From positions 744,001-808,000 of the forward strand of contig NZ_JANHDH010000001.1 of NCBI RefSeq assembly GCF_026616195.1: a DNA stretch of 64,000 nt, read 5' to 3'. The stretch's first letter is position 1. Each line of letters begins with the position of its first letter. This document shows positions 8,086-17,112 of this stretch, piece after piece. A program made the translations under genes and the position numbers. This stretch comes from Haloarchaeobius amylolyticus. GTDB lineage: Archaea > Halobacteriota > Halobacteria > Halobacteriales > Natrialbaceae. The notes beneath the pieces were generated by a model that worked only from the letters and a program-made list of their open reading frames with translations, was not told the DNA's origin and did no database searches.

Positions 8086-9387
8086 ATGACCCAACAGGCT
8101 GCGGCGGAGCCGTACACGACCCGCTTCTCGACGGACGTGACGGCCATCGACGGCCGGGAGGTGCGACTCCAGACCAGCTTCTTCTACGCGGAGAGCGGCG
8201 GCCAGCCCGCCGACCGTGGTACCATCGGCGGGGTGCCGGTCGCCGACGTGCAACAGGCCGACGACGGCACCCACGTCCACACGCTCGCCGAGGACCCGAC
8301 GTTCCGGGCGGGACAGACCGTCGTCTGCGACATCGACTGGACGTTCCGGATGTACTGCATGCGGGCGCACACCGCCAGCCACGTCCTCTATGGCGCGGGG
8401 CGGCGGTTGCTCGACGACCTCGGCTACGGCGGGTTCGGCATCTCGGCCGCCTCGGCCCCCGGCGAGGAGACGGACCCCGAGACCCCCGCCGCCGACGTGG
8501 GGAAGGTCCGCGTCGACTTCCAGACCTCCACCGATGTCGACGACGCGGTCCTGGTCGAACTGGAGCGCCTGGTGAACGAGGCGGTCTGGGAGTCCCGCGA
8601 GGTGACCTGGGAGGAGGTCTCGCTCGAGGAGGTCCACGAGAACGAGTTCGTCGCGTTCAACACGAAGACGGAGGCCGACGTGTTCGCCGACGCCGAGTCG
8701 GTCCGCCTGGTCACCGTCGGCGAGGGCGACGTGGTCCCCGGCCAGCCCTCGGCGGGGCCGTGGGACGTGGCTGCCTGCGGCGGCACCCACGTCCGGAACA
8801 CCCGCGAGATCGGCCCGGTCACCGTGCTGGACCGGTCGAACCCCGGCGAGGGCCTGACGCGGGTCGAGTTCGCGGTCGGCCCCCGGAGCATCGAGCGACG
8901 GGCCGCCGAGAAGCGGTCGGTGCTGCAGGCGAGCCGGCGGCTCGGCACGGGCGTCGAGGACGTCCCCGCGGCCGTGGACCGGCTGCAGGACGAGGTCGCC
9001 GGGCTGGAGTCGGAGCTGGCGGCCCTCCGGACGAAACTGGTCGAGTCACAGCTGGCCGCGCTCGACCCGGTCGAACGCGACGGGGCGACCTGGCTGGTCG
9101 GGTCGGTGACGGACGTCGGACCGAACGACCTCCGGTCCGTGGTAGAAGCGGCAGCGGGGGACCGCGCCGACGTGGTGGCACTCGTCGGAGACGACGGAGG
9201 AACCTTCGTGGTCGTCGGAGCGACGGATGGGCACGATGCCGCGTCCGTCGTATCGGCAGTGACCGACGAACACGGCGGTGGGGGTGGTGGGAGCGACCGA
9301 TTCGCCCAGGGTGGGGGAATCGCGTCGCCCCCGGATGCTGTCGTCGCCGACCTGCGGGGACAGGGCGGCCAGGGGTTCGACGGATGA
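8086..9387 (+). CDS. AlaX-type alanyl-tRNA editing protein with DHHA1 domain
   Basis: A 433-residue stand-alone relative of the AlaRS editing region. It hydrolyses mischarged Ser-tRNA(Ala), and probably Gly-tRNA(Ala), after release. The N-terminal barrel carries AESGGQPAD at about 35-43. The zinc site is HTASH (H95, H99) plus CGGTH (C231, H235). A coiled-coil segment follows (about 300-330), then a DHHA1 domain ending in a glycine-rich GGGGGGSDRFAQGGG. This is the long AlaX form. It has no aminoacylation core. Confidence 0.92.
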   Translation: MTQQAAAEPYTTRFSTDVTAIDGREVRLQTSFFYAESGGQPADRGTIGGVPVADVQQADDGTHVHTLAEDPTFRAGQTVVCDIDWTFRMYCMRAHTASHVLYGAGRRLLDDLGYGGFGISAASAPGEETDPETPAADVGKVRVDFQTSTDVDDAVLVELERLVNEAVWESREVTWEEVSLEEVHENEFVAFNTKTEADVFADAESVRLVTVGEGDVVPGQPSAGPWDVAACGGTHVRNTREIGPVTVLDRSNPGEGLTRVEFAVGPRSIERRAAEKRSVLQASRRLGTGVEDVPAAVDRLQDEVAGLESELAALRTKLVESQLAALDPVERDGATWLVGSVTDVGPNDLRSVVEAAAGDRADVVALVGDDGGTFVVVGATDGHDAASVVSAVTDEHGGGGGGSDRFAQGGGIASPPDAVVADLRGQGGQGFDG

Positions 9388-9580
9388 TGTAAACGACCGG
9401 CGAGGGGTCCGGTCGTCTGGTGCACCGACAGACAGCAGTCCACCCTTCGACAGAAACCTGTCTAAAGGTTATTATTCCGGGAGTACCGGGTTGTTCCACC
9501 TGAGCTGGAGCGTTCGATGCGTTCTGGACCGGTCCGACCCGTCAGGAACGTGTAGTAAATATACCTAGAGGAGAAGTAAT

Positions 9581-10393
9581 ATGTCGACGGCGTTACGAAA
9601 GGGAGACATGGTTGGTCCCACGCAGCGACTCGGGTTCGTCTCGAACTCGGCTGCGCGACGAGCAGTGTTGCATACCCTCGCCGAGGACGCCCGCCCCCGG
9701 CAGGCCGTGGTCGATGCCGTCAGTGCGAGCGAGTCCGCGGTGTACGACGCACTCAATCGACTCCAGCGGCGAGGGTACGTCTACGAGCGCGACGACGGTG
9801 ACTGGGCACTGACAGGAACGGGCTGGGCCGTCCACGACCTCCTCGACCAGATCCAGGCCGTCGAGGGCGTCATGGACGACGCGGCCGAGTACTGGCAGAC
9901 GCACGACCTCTCCGTCCTCCCCGAGTGCGGCCGGCGGACGCTCAACCGGCTGGAGGGCTGCTCCGTCGTCCGGTCGCCGGATGCCGACCCGTTCCGGGCG
10001 GCCCGGTGCGTCCAGGACGCCATCGAGGGCTCGGCGTCGGTCGACGTCATCGCGCCGGTGTACGACGACCGGTTCGCCGACGCGCTCGTCGACTGTGATG
10101 ACCCGTCGCCGCGGTTGCTGGTGACGCCCCAGCTGCTGGAGGGCGCGGTCGAGACGGACGGGCCAGCCGAGGAGGAGACCGCCCACCTCGACGTCCGTGT
10201 CACCACGGCCGGGTTCGCGATGGCCGTGACCGAAGACCAGGTGTGTGTCTCCCTGCCGAAACTGGAGGGTGGCTACGACGCCAAGACGGAACTCGTCGCC
10301 CGGTCGCCCGAGAGCGTCGAGTGGGGCGCGTCGGTCTTCGAGCGGGTCTGGGACGAGGCCACACCGGTCGAGGCGTTCGTCGCCGACGAATAA
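9581..10393 (+). CDS. Winged-helix regulator with FilR1-like C-terminal domain
   Basis: A 270-residue protein. An N-terminal winged helix (about 20-75: SNSAARRAVLHTL, then SAVYDALNRLQRRGYVYE) is followed by a larger domain resembling the FilR1/DUF1724 domain found in many haloarchaeal HTH proteins, with a VCVSLPKL strand and RSPESVEWGASVFERVWDEA near the end. The ligand and targets are unknown. A purine-rich gaggag about 8 bases ahead of the ATG may be a ribosome binding site, suggesting a leadered mRNA from the AT-rich box near 9465-9475. Confidence 0.8.
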   Translation: MSTALRKGDMVGPTQRLGFVSNSAARRAVLHTLAEDARPRQAVVDAVSASESAVYDALNRLQRRGYVYERDDGDWALTGTGWAVHDLLDQIQAVEGVMDDAAEYWQTHDLSVLPECGRRTLNRLEGCSVVRSPDADPFRAARCVQDAIEGSASVDVIAPVYDDRFADALVDCDDPSPRLLVTPQLLEGAVETDGPAEEETAHLDVRVTTAGFAMAVTEDQVCVSLPKLEGGYDAKTELVARSPESVEWGASVFERVWDEATPVEAFVADE

Positions 10394-10431
10394 TCAGGCA
10401 ACTTTTTCCACCCCTGTCCGTAGTGAGTGGT

Positions 10432-11568
10432 ATGGAACTGACAACGGAGCAGGCGGCGGTCCGGGACGTCGTCCGGGAGTTCGCCGAGGAGGAACTGCGG
10501 CCGGTCGCGGCCGAGTGCGACGCCGAGCAGACCTTCCCCGAGGACGTGTGGGACCAGCTCGCCGACCTCGACCTGACCGGGCTCACCGTCCCCGAGGAGT
10601 ACGGCGGCTACGACGCCGACCCGATGACCTACGCCATCATCAACGAGGAACTCGCCTACGGGATGCTCTCGGTGGCGACCGCCCTCTCGGTCCACGGCCT
10701 CGCGACCTCCTGCATCGCCGAGTTCGGCGACGAGGACCTCAAGGAGGCGTGGCTGCCCGAGATGACCACGGGCCGGCCGGTCGGCGCGTTCGCCCTCTCC
10801 GAGCCCGAGGCCGGCTCGAACCCGGCCGAGATGTCGACGGTGGCCCGCCGCGACGGCGACGAGTTCGTCATCGACGGCAAGAAGCAGTGGATCACGAACG
10901 GGAAGCGCGGCGACGTCGTCATCCTGTTCGCGAAGACCGACCGCGACGACCCCGGCTCCATCACCCAGTTCCTCGTCCCCAAGAGCGAGGTCGACGGGCT
11001 CGAGGTCGGCAAGAAGGAGGACAAGCTCGGCCTGCGCGCCTCCGACACGACGACGCTGATGTTCGACGGGGTCCGCATCCCCGAGGCGTACCAGCTCACC
11101 GAGGAGGGCAAGGGTCTCTCGGCGGCCTTCCACATCCTCACCGGCGGCCGCATCGCCATCGCCGCCCAGTCGGTCGGGCTCGCCCAGGCCGCCTTCGACG
11201 AGGCGCTGCAGTACGCCCAGGACCGCGAGCAGTTCGACCAGCCCATCTCGGACTTCCAGGCCATCCGCCACAAGCTCGCGGACATGCAGACACAGCTCAC
11301 CGCGGGTCGCCTGCTCACCCGCGAGGCCGCCCGGAAGAAGACCGCGGGCGACCAGATGGAGACCGCCTTCGCCGCCTCCCAGGCGAAGTACTTCGCCAGC
11401 GAGGCCGCGATGGACGTGACCAACGAGGCCGTCCAGATACACGGCGGCTACGGCTACACGACCGACTTCCCGGTCGAGCGCTTCTACCGCGACGCGAAGA
11501 TCCTCACCATCTACGAGGGCACCTCGGAGATACAGAAGAAGATCATCGCCCGCCACCTGCTCGACTGA
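10432..11568 (+). CDS. Acyl-CoA dehydrogenase
   Basis: A 378-residue FAD enzyme that introduces the alpha-beta double bond in acyl-CoA during fatty acid or branched amino acid breakdown. All three domains show: helical N-terminus, a beta middle domain (FALSEPEAGSNP at about 120-131, WITNG about 35 residues later) and a helical C-terminus with QIHGGYGYTTDFPVERFYRD. The catalytic glutamate is probably the one in IYEGTSEIQ close to the C-terminus. The TATA-like aacttttt lies about 30 bases upstream. Chain-length preference cannot be judged. Confidence 0.95.
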   Translation: MELTTEQAAVRDVVREFAEEELRPVAAECDAEQTFPEDVWDQLADLDLTGLTVPEEYGGYDADPMTYAIINEELAYGMLSVATALSVHGLATSCIAEFGDEDLKEAWLPEMTTGRPVGAFALSEPEAGSNPAEMSTVARRDGDEFVIDGKKQWITNGKRGDVVILFAKTDRDDPGSITQFLVPKSEVDGLEVGKKEDKLGLRASDTTTLMFDGVRIPEAYQLTEEGKGLSAAFHILTGGRIAIAAQSVGLAQAAFDEALQYAQDREQFDQPISDFQAIRHKLADMQTQLTAGRLLTREAARKKTAGDQMETAFAASQAKYFASEAAMDVTNEAVQIHGGYGYTTDFPVERFYRDAKILTIYEGTSEIQKKIIARHLLD

Positions 11569-11616
11569 GCGTCGGCAGGCAGCAGTTTTATCGTGGGTTC
11601 GGGTGAGTCCCGAACG

Positions 11617-12540
11617 ATGAGTCTCGAGGCAGACCGGACCGTCGTCGACGAGTTGCTCGGCGCCTTCGACGCGGCGGACGCCCGGCAGAAGCGGGTCGAC
11701 CTCGAACTGCTCCCGCTCGGGGACGGGACGCAGGTCTCCCGGACGTTCACCGCGACCGCCGAGGACGGCGCCCGCTACACCACGACCGGGGCCGCGGCCG
11801 TCGACGCCGCGCTCACCCTCGAAGGCGCCCGACTGGAGATAACCGAGACGGCCGAGACCGACCAGGGTCGTCGCCTCGGCTACGCACCTGCCCTCCGCGA
11901 ACTCGACGACCGGCCGCCCGTCCGCGATTCCGTCTCGTTCCGCTGGGTCGAAGACCGCTTCGTCCGCGAGGAGGTGTCGCTCCCGACCCGCCGGGAGCGT
12001 CCCCGCGAGTTCTGGTACCGCTGGTACGACGAGGACCAGCCCTGGCCGGGCGCGGACGCCCTCGCCCCGGCGGTCCGGTCGGTCGGCGAACGCCTCTTCC
12101 AGGTCGCCACCGCCCGGTCGACCAGCAACGCAGCCGTGACGGTGTCGGACGACGAGACGACCATGCAGGTCACCGTCCCGCGCCCCGAGGGCCGGAGCTT
12201 CACCTGCGACGCCTCGGTCCGCAACGGCGAGTTGTTCCTGACGGGGCTGGCCGAGCAGCGTCACCACGACGCCCGGGCAGAACAGCCGGCGGAAACCGCG
12301 GCGGGGACCGCGGCAGAGACCGCGGAACTGGACGCCGCCAGAAGCGACGGCGAGGCACGGACCAGACACGAGGACGTGGCGGTGGCAGTCGCTCCGCCGT
12401 ATCCCATCACGGCCGAGGGCGCCCGGGTGACCGTCACGGACGACGAACTCGTCGTCCGGCTGCCACGCTGTGCGCCGGAGGACCGCTGCGACGGCCACGT
12501 CCCGGTCGCGTGGCGCTGGGACTGTCAAAGAACTGTCTAA
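11617..12540 (+). CDS. Hypothetical acidic protein, paralog of the gene at 13508-14362
   Basis: A 307-residue protein of no recognised family, without signal peptide or membrane segments. It appears to contain two beta-rich halves. The second (SNAAVTVSDDETTMQVTV, then VRNGELFLTGLAEQ, PPYPITAEGA and DDELVVRLPRC) lines up with the gene at 13508. A low-complexity Glu/Ala/Thr insert at about 225-245 (AETAAGTAAETAELDAA) is absent from the paralog. The rhythm of the second half recalls an Hsp20-like sandwich, but that is only an impression. The ATG was chosen because gttttatcg sits 26-31 bases upstream. Confidence 0.75.
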   Translation: MSLEADRTVVDELLGAFDAADARQKRVDLELLPLGDGTQVSRTFTATAEDGARYTTTGAAAVDAALTLEGARLEITETAETDQGRRLGYAPALRELDDRPPVRDSVSFRWVEDRFVREEVSLPTRRERPREFWYRWYDEDQPWPGADALAPAVRSVGERLFQVATARSTSNAAVTVSDDETTMQVTVPRPEGRSFTCDASVRNGELFLTGLAEQRHHDARAEQPAETAAGTAAETAELDAARSDGEARTRHEDVAVAVAPPYPITAEGARVTVTDDELVVRLPRCAPEDRCDGHVPVAWRWDCQRTV

Positions 12541-13507
12541 ATCCGCTGGTTTCGATAGAACGTGCGTGCTGCAGGGGGGATGCAGTCAGCAACCGTCGTT
12601 CGTCCGTTTCGGCTTGTTTTCGCTGAATCCTCCGATAAACCGAGAGTGCGAGTCTGGCACATATTTTGTCGAGTCTATTCTGAGTGGCTCCGGATTGAAT
12701 CAGGCGAGGCCATTATCCAACGTGACCAAGTAGTATGCGCCATGCACGGGCCGGTCAGGGGACAGAGCGATGTTGAACTCTCAGTTGTCTCCATCGAAGA
12801 CGATGAGAATGTGACGTACCTTGGAGCGGATGAAACTGTCAGATACGTCGCCCATTGGGCAGGCCCCAAGCAAGAAATCAGCAATGCCAACTTTGCGACC
12901 GAACCATTCGAGAGCTGGAGTCGGACTCGTTGTCTGAAGGCGGCTGGCGAGGTGGCAGCCAAACAGGTCAATGACGTATTCGGTAAACGTGTGGCTTCTG
13001 GTGGCGTATCGGCCACACGAAAATCAGAGGACGGTCCAGATGCCATAGTTACTGCCTATTGGAGAACAGCAGACTGCGATGGGGGGGTCGTCCATGAGAC
13101 AGATATCGAGTTCGAAGAATTCGTCGCTGCTACACCGAGCGAAGTCACAGCAACGTATCGATTGGGGGACCGGAAACGGACGTTGACCGTCCCGATATAC
13201 GCCGAGTTCCTCGAATATCGAGACCAATAGAACGACAGACCCAGCCCTCTGAATCGACCGATCCAAACGATTCCCACCAAGCAACTGGGCGATACCGGAC
13301 TCGCGCCCCGTAGTCAGCACGACCCAACCAGACACACAGCGATAGAACATTTCAAGAGAACCTGGCGGACGTGACTTCGTGAGGATGTTTCACACCCGGA
13401 GGTGTCGAAATCCATGGCTCACCTACCTCCGACAGTATCGGTCGCCCCGTCGAGTTCTCAATCGAGCGAAATAAGCACTATACCGGCGGTTCGCGAACCC
13501 CCTCGCA
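12541..13507. other. Low-GC island between two paralogous genes
   Basis: GC falls from about 70% to roughly 50% by eye for about 950 bases, and codon use shifts (more AT-ending codons). It holds one credible gene (12742-13230). The left margin (12541-12741) has a short inverted repeat CTGCA-N7-TGCAG near 12569. The right margin (13231-13507) shows no convincing gene, only a 29-codon very basic frame. No terminal inverted repeats, target duplications or transposase were found, so the mode of entry is unknown. Confidence 0.65.
12742..13230 (+). CDS. Orphan hypothetical protein in low-GC island
   Basis: A 162-residue soluble protein I do not recognise. It contains AAGEVAAKQVNDVFGKRVASG in the middle (about 72-92) and a C-terminal half of alternating strands (TATYRLGDRKRTLTVPIYAEF). 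There is no membrane segment or cysteine motif. The open frame runs 60 codons further upstream, but a TATA-like cattatcc at about 12711-12718 is placed correctly for a leaderless start at this ATG. Base composition differs sharply from its neighbours, suggesting acquisition by transfer. Confidence 0.6.
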   Translation: MHGPVRGQSDVELSVVSIEDDENVTYLGADETVRYVAHWAGPKQEISNANFATEPFESWSRTRCLKAAGEVAAKQVNDVFGKRVASGGVSATRKSEDGPDAIVTAYWRTADCDGGVVHETDIEFEEFVAATPSEVTATYRLGDRKRTLTVPIYAEFLEYRDQ

Positions 13508-14362
13508 GTGCCAGCCACAGTCTCCCCGGACGCATTGACGTGTCGACTGACGACCGCCATCGGCGAGACCGAGTCGGTGACGCTCCGGGTCGAGGCGACC
13601 GAGGACGGCGGGACCGAGGTCACCCGTGTCGTCCGGTCCGGCGACGACGAACTCGCCGCCTCGACCCGACTCTCGCACCCGGTCACGCTGGCGTGCTCGC
13701 GGGTTGTCGTGACCCGGCTCTCGGAGGCCACCGGCGGCATCCGGCTGGTCCGGCCGGTCCTCCGGCGCTGCGATTCTGAAGACGCTATCGACGGCGAGGC
13801 GACCTTCCACCGGGTCGGGGACGACTTCCTGCGCGAGGGTCGCCACGGACCGCCGGACGCGCCCGAGAGCCCGCCCTCGTACACCTGGCAGCGCCTCCGG
13901 GGCGAGGGCGTCGTCGCGGGGACGCTGGTCCCGGCCATCGGCGGCCTCGTGGAACGATTCTCGCTCTGGCGCCAGCGTGCGGGGGTCGACGCGACCCTGA
14001 CGGTGACCGACGACGCCCTCGAACTCACGTTCGACCGCCCCGCCCAGCCCGAGCACCACTACGACTGCCGGGTCGAGAACGGCGCGGTCTGCGTCTGGCT
14101 GCTCGGCGAGCGCGAGACCGCCGATGGGACCGACCGCACCGAGCACGCGGTCCGGTTCGTCCTACCGTTCCCCGTCACGGCGACCGGCGGCGCGGTCGTC
14201 TCGGACGAGGAGTCTGTCGTGGTCACGGCCGCGCGCTGTAGCCGCGGCGAGCAGCGCGACGGCTCGCTGGACGTCGAATCGGTCGCAGAAGGGTCGCGGG
14301 TGGTCGACGGGGTGGCGGCCGACGGTGCTGGCACCGACGGCGCGGCCGCCGACCCCGCCTAG
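13508..14362 (+). CDS. Hypothetical acidic protein, paralog of the gene at 11617-12540
   Basis: A 284-residue protein with a GTG start, supported by the AT-rich ataagcactatac about 30 bases before it. It aligns with the 11617 product over most of its length: VGDDFLREG against [25 protein letters not shown] against [28 protein letters not shown] against PPYPITAEGA. Function is unknown. The C-terminal tail is Gly/Ala/Asp-rich and ends within the stop of cysE on the opposite strand (4-base convergent overlap). Confidence 0.72.
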   Translation: MPATVSPDALTCRLTTAIGETESVTLRVEATEDGGTEVTRVVRSGDDELAASTRLSHPVTLACSRVVVTRLSEATGGIRLVRPVLRRCDSEDAIDGEATFHRVGDDFLREGRHGPPDAPESPPSYTWQRLRGEGVVAGTLVPAIGGLVERFSLWRQRAGVDATLTVTDDALELTFDRPAQPEHHYDCRVENGAVCVWLLGERETADGTDRTEHAVRFVLPFPVTATGGAVVSDEESVVVTAARCSRGEQRDGSLDVESVAEGSRVVDGVAADGAGTDGAAADPA

Positions 14363-15051
14363 TCGTCCGCCTCGACGCCGTCGGTCTCGGAGGGGACGCC
14401 CTCCGTGCCGGTGCTGGCGTCGGACACGTCATCCTCCGAGGGCACGTCGACGCAGTCGACGGTCCCGTTCCCGTCTTCCTCGGTCGCGGGAGCGGACGCT
14501 TCGTCCTCCGCCTCGGACTCACTGCTGGACTCGTACGGCGTCGCCGGAATCCCGGTCACGGTGACCCCCGGCTCGACGTCGGTCGTGAGGACCGACCCCG
14601 CGCCGACGCGTGCGTCGTCCCCGAGCGTGATGTCACCGATGAGGGTCGCGTTCGCGCCGATGATGACGCGGTCGCCGACCGTCGGGTGGCGCTTCTCCGG
14701 GCGCGGGGAGTTCCCGCCCAGCGTGACGCCGTGGTACATGTGCACGTCGTCGCCGACCTCGGCGGTCTCGCCGATGACGACGCCCATCCCGTGGTCGATG
14801 ACGACCCGGCGACCCAGCGTCGCGCCGGGGTGGATCTCGACGCCGGTCATGAAGCGGACGAACTGCGAGAGGACGCGTGCCGGCAGGTGGTAGCCGTCGT
14901 TCCAGAGCCGGTGGGCGATGCGGTGGCCCCACACGGCGTGCAGGCCGGCGTAACAGGTGACGACCTCGAGGACGCCGCGCGCCGCCGGGTCGCGCTCGAG
15001 CACGGCCCGGACGTCCTCGCGCAGCATGCGGAGTGCGCGAAGGAGAGCCAT
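14359..15051 (-). CDS. cysE: Serine O-acetyltransferase (CysE)
   Basis: Makes O-acetylserine from serine and acetyl-CoA, the first step of cysteine synthesis. The 230-residue protein has a short helical N-terminus and a left-handed hexapeptide beta helix with the family signatures [38 protein letters not shown] and [16 protein letters not shown]. The last 50 or so residues are an added tail of Glu/Ser/Asp/Thr that bacterial enzymes lack, which probably aids solubility at high salt. No cysK lies next to it here. Confidence 0.92.
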   Translation of the reverse strand: MALLRALRMLREDVRAVLERDPAARGVLEVVTCYAGLHAVWGHRIAHRLWNDGYHLPARVLSQFVRFMTGVEIHPGATLGRRVVIDHGMGVVIGETAEVGDDVHMYHGVTLGGNSPRPEKRHPTVGDRVIIGANATLIGDITLGDDARVGAGSVLTTDVEPGVTVTGIPATPYESSSESEAEDEASAPATEEDGNGTVDCVDVPSEDDVSDASTGTEGVPSETDGVEADD

Positions 15052-15294
15052 CACGGCCACCCCGCTCGCGTGTGTCGGTCTCCTGCGTGGCCACCGCCTT
15101 CGATGCGGCAGCAACACCCAGACCGAGACTGCGTCTGGTCGTGGACGTTCCCACCGGGTGTGACGGTGACCGTCATACTCTGTCATGCGCTTGCGACGAT
15201 GAAAAACTACGCGGTTTCTAGGGGGTCCGTAACCGGGATGGTACCACGCCTCCCGACCGACCCGCTTAATCGGCTGGCTCGCGTACCCTCGGGC

Positions 15295-15816
15295 GTGACG
15301 AGCGAGTACGACGGCGTCGTGTACGACCTCGACGGGACCCTGGTCCGCCTCGACGTGGACTGGGAGGCGGTCGCCAGCGACGTGACGACGGTATACCGGG
15401 AGGCCGGGGTCTCGCCCGACGGCCGGGACCTCTGGGGCCTGTTCGAGGACGCCCCCGAGCACGGCCTGCGCGACCCGGTCCACGAGGCCATCGCGCACCA
15501 CGAGCGCGAGGGGGCACGGACCTCCGACCGCCTCCCGCTGGCCGACGCCCTCGCCGAGGACTACCGGCCGATCGCGGTCTGTTCGCTGAACTGCGAGGCC
15601 GCCTGCCACATCGCGCTGGAGACCCACGGCCTCAGCGACCACGTCCGCGCCGTGGTCGGGCGGGACACCGTCGCGACGTACAAACCGCATCCGGAACCGT
15701 TGCTCACCGCCGTCTCGGCCATCGACAGACACCCGCGGTCGGTCGTCTTCGTCGGCGACAGCGAGCGCGACGAACAGACCGCGCGGCGCGCCGGCACCGA
15801 CTTCGAGTGGGTCTGA
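15295..15816 (+). CDS. HAD-superfamily hydrolase
   Basis: A 173-residue phosphatase-like protein. All four HAD motifs are present: YDLDGTL at about 8-14 (nucleophile D and acid/base D), CSLN near 99 (motif II), TYKPHPEP with the motif III lysine, and [16 protein letters not shown] (motif IV). The cap is small and helical, as in phosphoglycolate phosphatase-like members. A GTG start was chosen: the in-frame upstream sequence is not protein-like and the AT-rich cgcttaatc lies about 30 bases before it. Substrate unknown. Confidence 0.85.
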   Translation: MTSEYDGVVYDLDGTLVRLDVDWEAVASDVTTVYREAGVSPDGRDLWGLFEDAPEHGLRDPVHEAIAHHEREGARTSDRLPLADALAEDYRPIAVCSLNCEAACHIALETHGLSDHVRAVVGRDTVATYKPHPEPLLTAVSAIDRHPRSVVFVGDSERDEQTARRAGTDFEWV

Positions 15817-15826
15817 CGCCGCGGAC

Positions 15827-16198
15827 TCAGGCGCTCGTATCGCCGGTTTCGGTGGCGTCCCCGGTTTCACCTGCCTCGCCGGCCTCACCGGTCGGCTCGC
15901 GGTACTTCTTCGCGTAGACGAACACGCCGATAGCGGTGACGAACCAGACGATGGCACCGATGCGGACCGCGAACTCGGCGCGGGCGGCCCACGACGTGAG
16001 GTCGAACAGCACGGAGAAGATGGCGACCAGCGGCGCGCCGACGAGGATGGTGACGACGAAGGTGGTCTGCATGACCCAGGCGTAGAGGTCGTCCGTCTCG
16101 ACGGCCTCGCGGGTGCTCGGCCCGCCCGAAGGCTCGTCTCGCGGTTCGTCGGCCGCGGCCGGAGCGTCGCTGGCGCCTTCCTCGTCGTCCCCTGTCAC
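15827..16198 (-). CDS. Small two-helix membrane protein (DUF5822-like)
   Basis: A 123-residue protein with an acidic Ala/Pro/Glu N-terminal region (about 1-35) and two transmembrane helices (about 44-65 and 78-97: [18 protein letters not shown] and [16 protein letters not shown]), then KKYREP and a Gly/Glu/Thr tail. It resembles a haloarchaea-specific uncharacterised family (I believe DUF5822). A GTG start is preferred over the upstream ATG because a TATA-like gcttatgt lies about 27 bases before it. The gene is divergent from panB. Confidence 0.7.
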   Translation of the reverse strand: MTGDDEEGASDAPAAADEPRDEPSGGPSTREAVETDDLYAWVMQTTFVVTILVGAPLVAIFSVLFDLTSWAARAEFAVRIGAIVWFVTAIGVFVYAKKYREPTGEAGEAGETGDATETGDTSA

Positions 16199-16286
16199 GC
16201 CCGGAACTGCGGCCGCCACCACATAAGCACTGCCGGTTTGGCCGATAATCGGCAGGCGTTTGAACCCCCCTGTGCAATTCTTGCCT

Positions 16287-17099
16287 ATGCCAACCACGGT
16301 GCGAGACGTGCTCGCGAAGTCGGGGGAGGAGCCCATCACGATGCTCACCGCCTACGACGCGGTGACCGCCGAGATCGTCGACGAGCGGGGGATCGACATG
16401 ATCCTCGTCGGCGATAGCGTCGGCAACACGGTCCTCGGCCACGACTCGACGCTCCCGGTGACCGTCGACCAGATGGCGAGTCACACCGCCGCCGTCGCAC
16501 GCGCGACCGAGAACGCACTCGTCATCGCGGACATGCCGTTCCTCTCCTACGGCCACGACGAGGCCGAGAGCATCGAGAACGCGGGGCGCATGCTCAAGGA
16601 GGCGGGCGCACACGCGGTGAAACTCGAATGCGGGGAGCACACCGTCGACCTGACCGAGCGGATGGTCCAGCTCGGCATCCCCGTCCAGGCCCACCTCGGC
16701 CTGACGCCCCAGCGCGTCAACCAGACCGGCTACGCCCGCCAGGGCACCTCGAACGAGGAGGCAGAACGCATCCTCGACCTCGCGCGCCAGCACGAGGCGG
16801 CCGGCGCCTTCTCGCTCGTGCTCGAACACGTCCCCTCGAACGTCGCCGCGCAGGTGACCGAGGCCATCGACATCCCCACCATCGGCATCGGGGCCGGCCC
16901 GGACTGCGACGGGCAGGTGCTCGTCGTCGACGACGCGGTCGGGCTGTCGGACTGGACGCCGTCGTTCGTCAGGGAGTTCGGGAACCTCCGCGAGGAGATG
17001 ACGAGCGCCATCGACAGCTACCGCGAGGCGGTCGAGTCCGGCGAGTTCCCCGGCGAGGAACACAGCCACGTCGAGGAGGACCTGGACGAACTGTACTGA
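16287..17099 (+). CDS. panB: 3-Methyl-2-oxobutanoate hydroxymethyltransferase (PanB)
   Basis: Transfers a hydroxymethyl group from methylene-THF to alpha-ketoisovalerate, giving ketopantoate for CoA synthesis. The 270-residue TIM-barrel protein shows MLTAYDAVTA, the metal-binding VGDSVGN at about 44-50, ADMPFLSY, KLECG, GIPVQAHLGLTPQ and the conserved IGIGAGPDCDGQVLV. The start at 16287 is preferred to a frame start 27 bases upstream, since family members begin with MPTTVRD-like sequence. No other pan gene is in view. Confidence 0.95.
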   Translation: MPTTVRDVLAKSGEEPITMLTAYDAVTAEIVDERGIDMILVGDSVGNTVLGHDSTLPVTVDQMASHTAAVARATENALVIADMPFLSYGHDEAESIENAGRMLKEAGAHAVKLECGEHTVDLTERMVQLGIPVQAHLGLTPQRVNQTGYARQGTSNEEAERILDLARQHEAAGAFSLVLEHVPSNVAAQVTEAIDIPTIGIGAGPDCDGQVLVVDDAVGLSDWTPSFVREFGNLREEMTSAIDSYREAVESGEFPGEEHSHVEEDLDELY

Positions 17100-17112
17100 C
17101 GACCGAACCCAC

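Noticed and set aside
10273-12528. Open frame of about 750 codons on the minus strand over the acyl-CoA dehydrogenase
   Set aside because: Antisense shadow of a strongly supported enzyme gene and its neighbour, with repetitive Asp/Gly/Val/Arg composition.
11617-12540. Assignment as an Hsp20/alpha-crystallin chaperone
   Set aside because: Strand rhythm is suggestive but the conserved A-x-L-x-x-G-x-L motif is absent and the domain is much longer. Left as hypothetical.
13024-13350. Minus-strand frame of about 108 codons overlapping the orphan gene
   Set aside because: Overlaps the better supported plus-strand gene, has no promoter signal, and its hydrophobic stretches look accidental.
13385-13474. 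29-codon very basic ORF at the right edge of the low-GC island
   Set aside because: Reads MFHTRRCRNPWLTYLRQYRS and onward. It could be a remnant of a DNA-binding protein, but it is too short, the GAGG directly abuts the ATG, and no family signature is visible.
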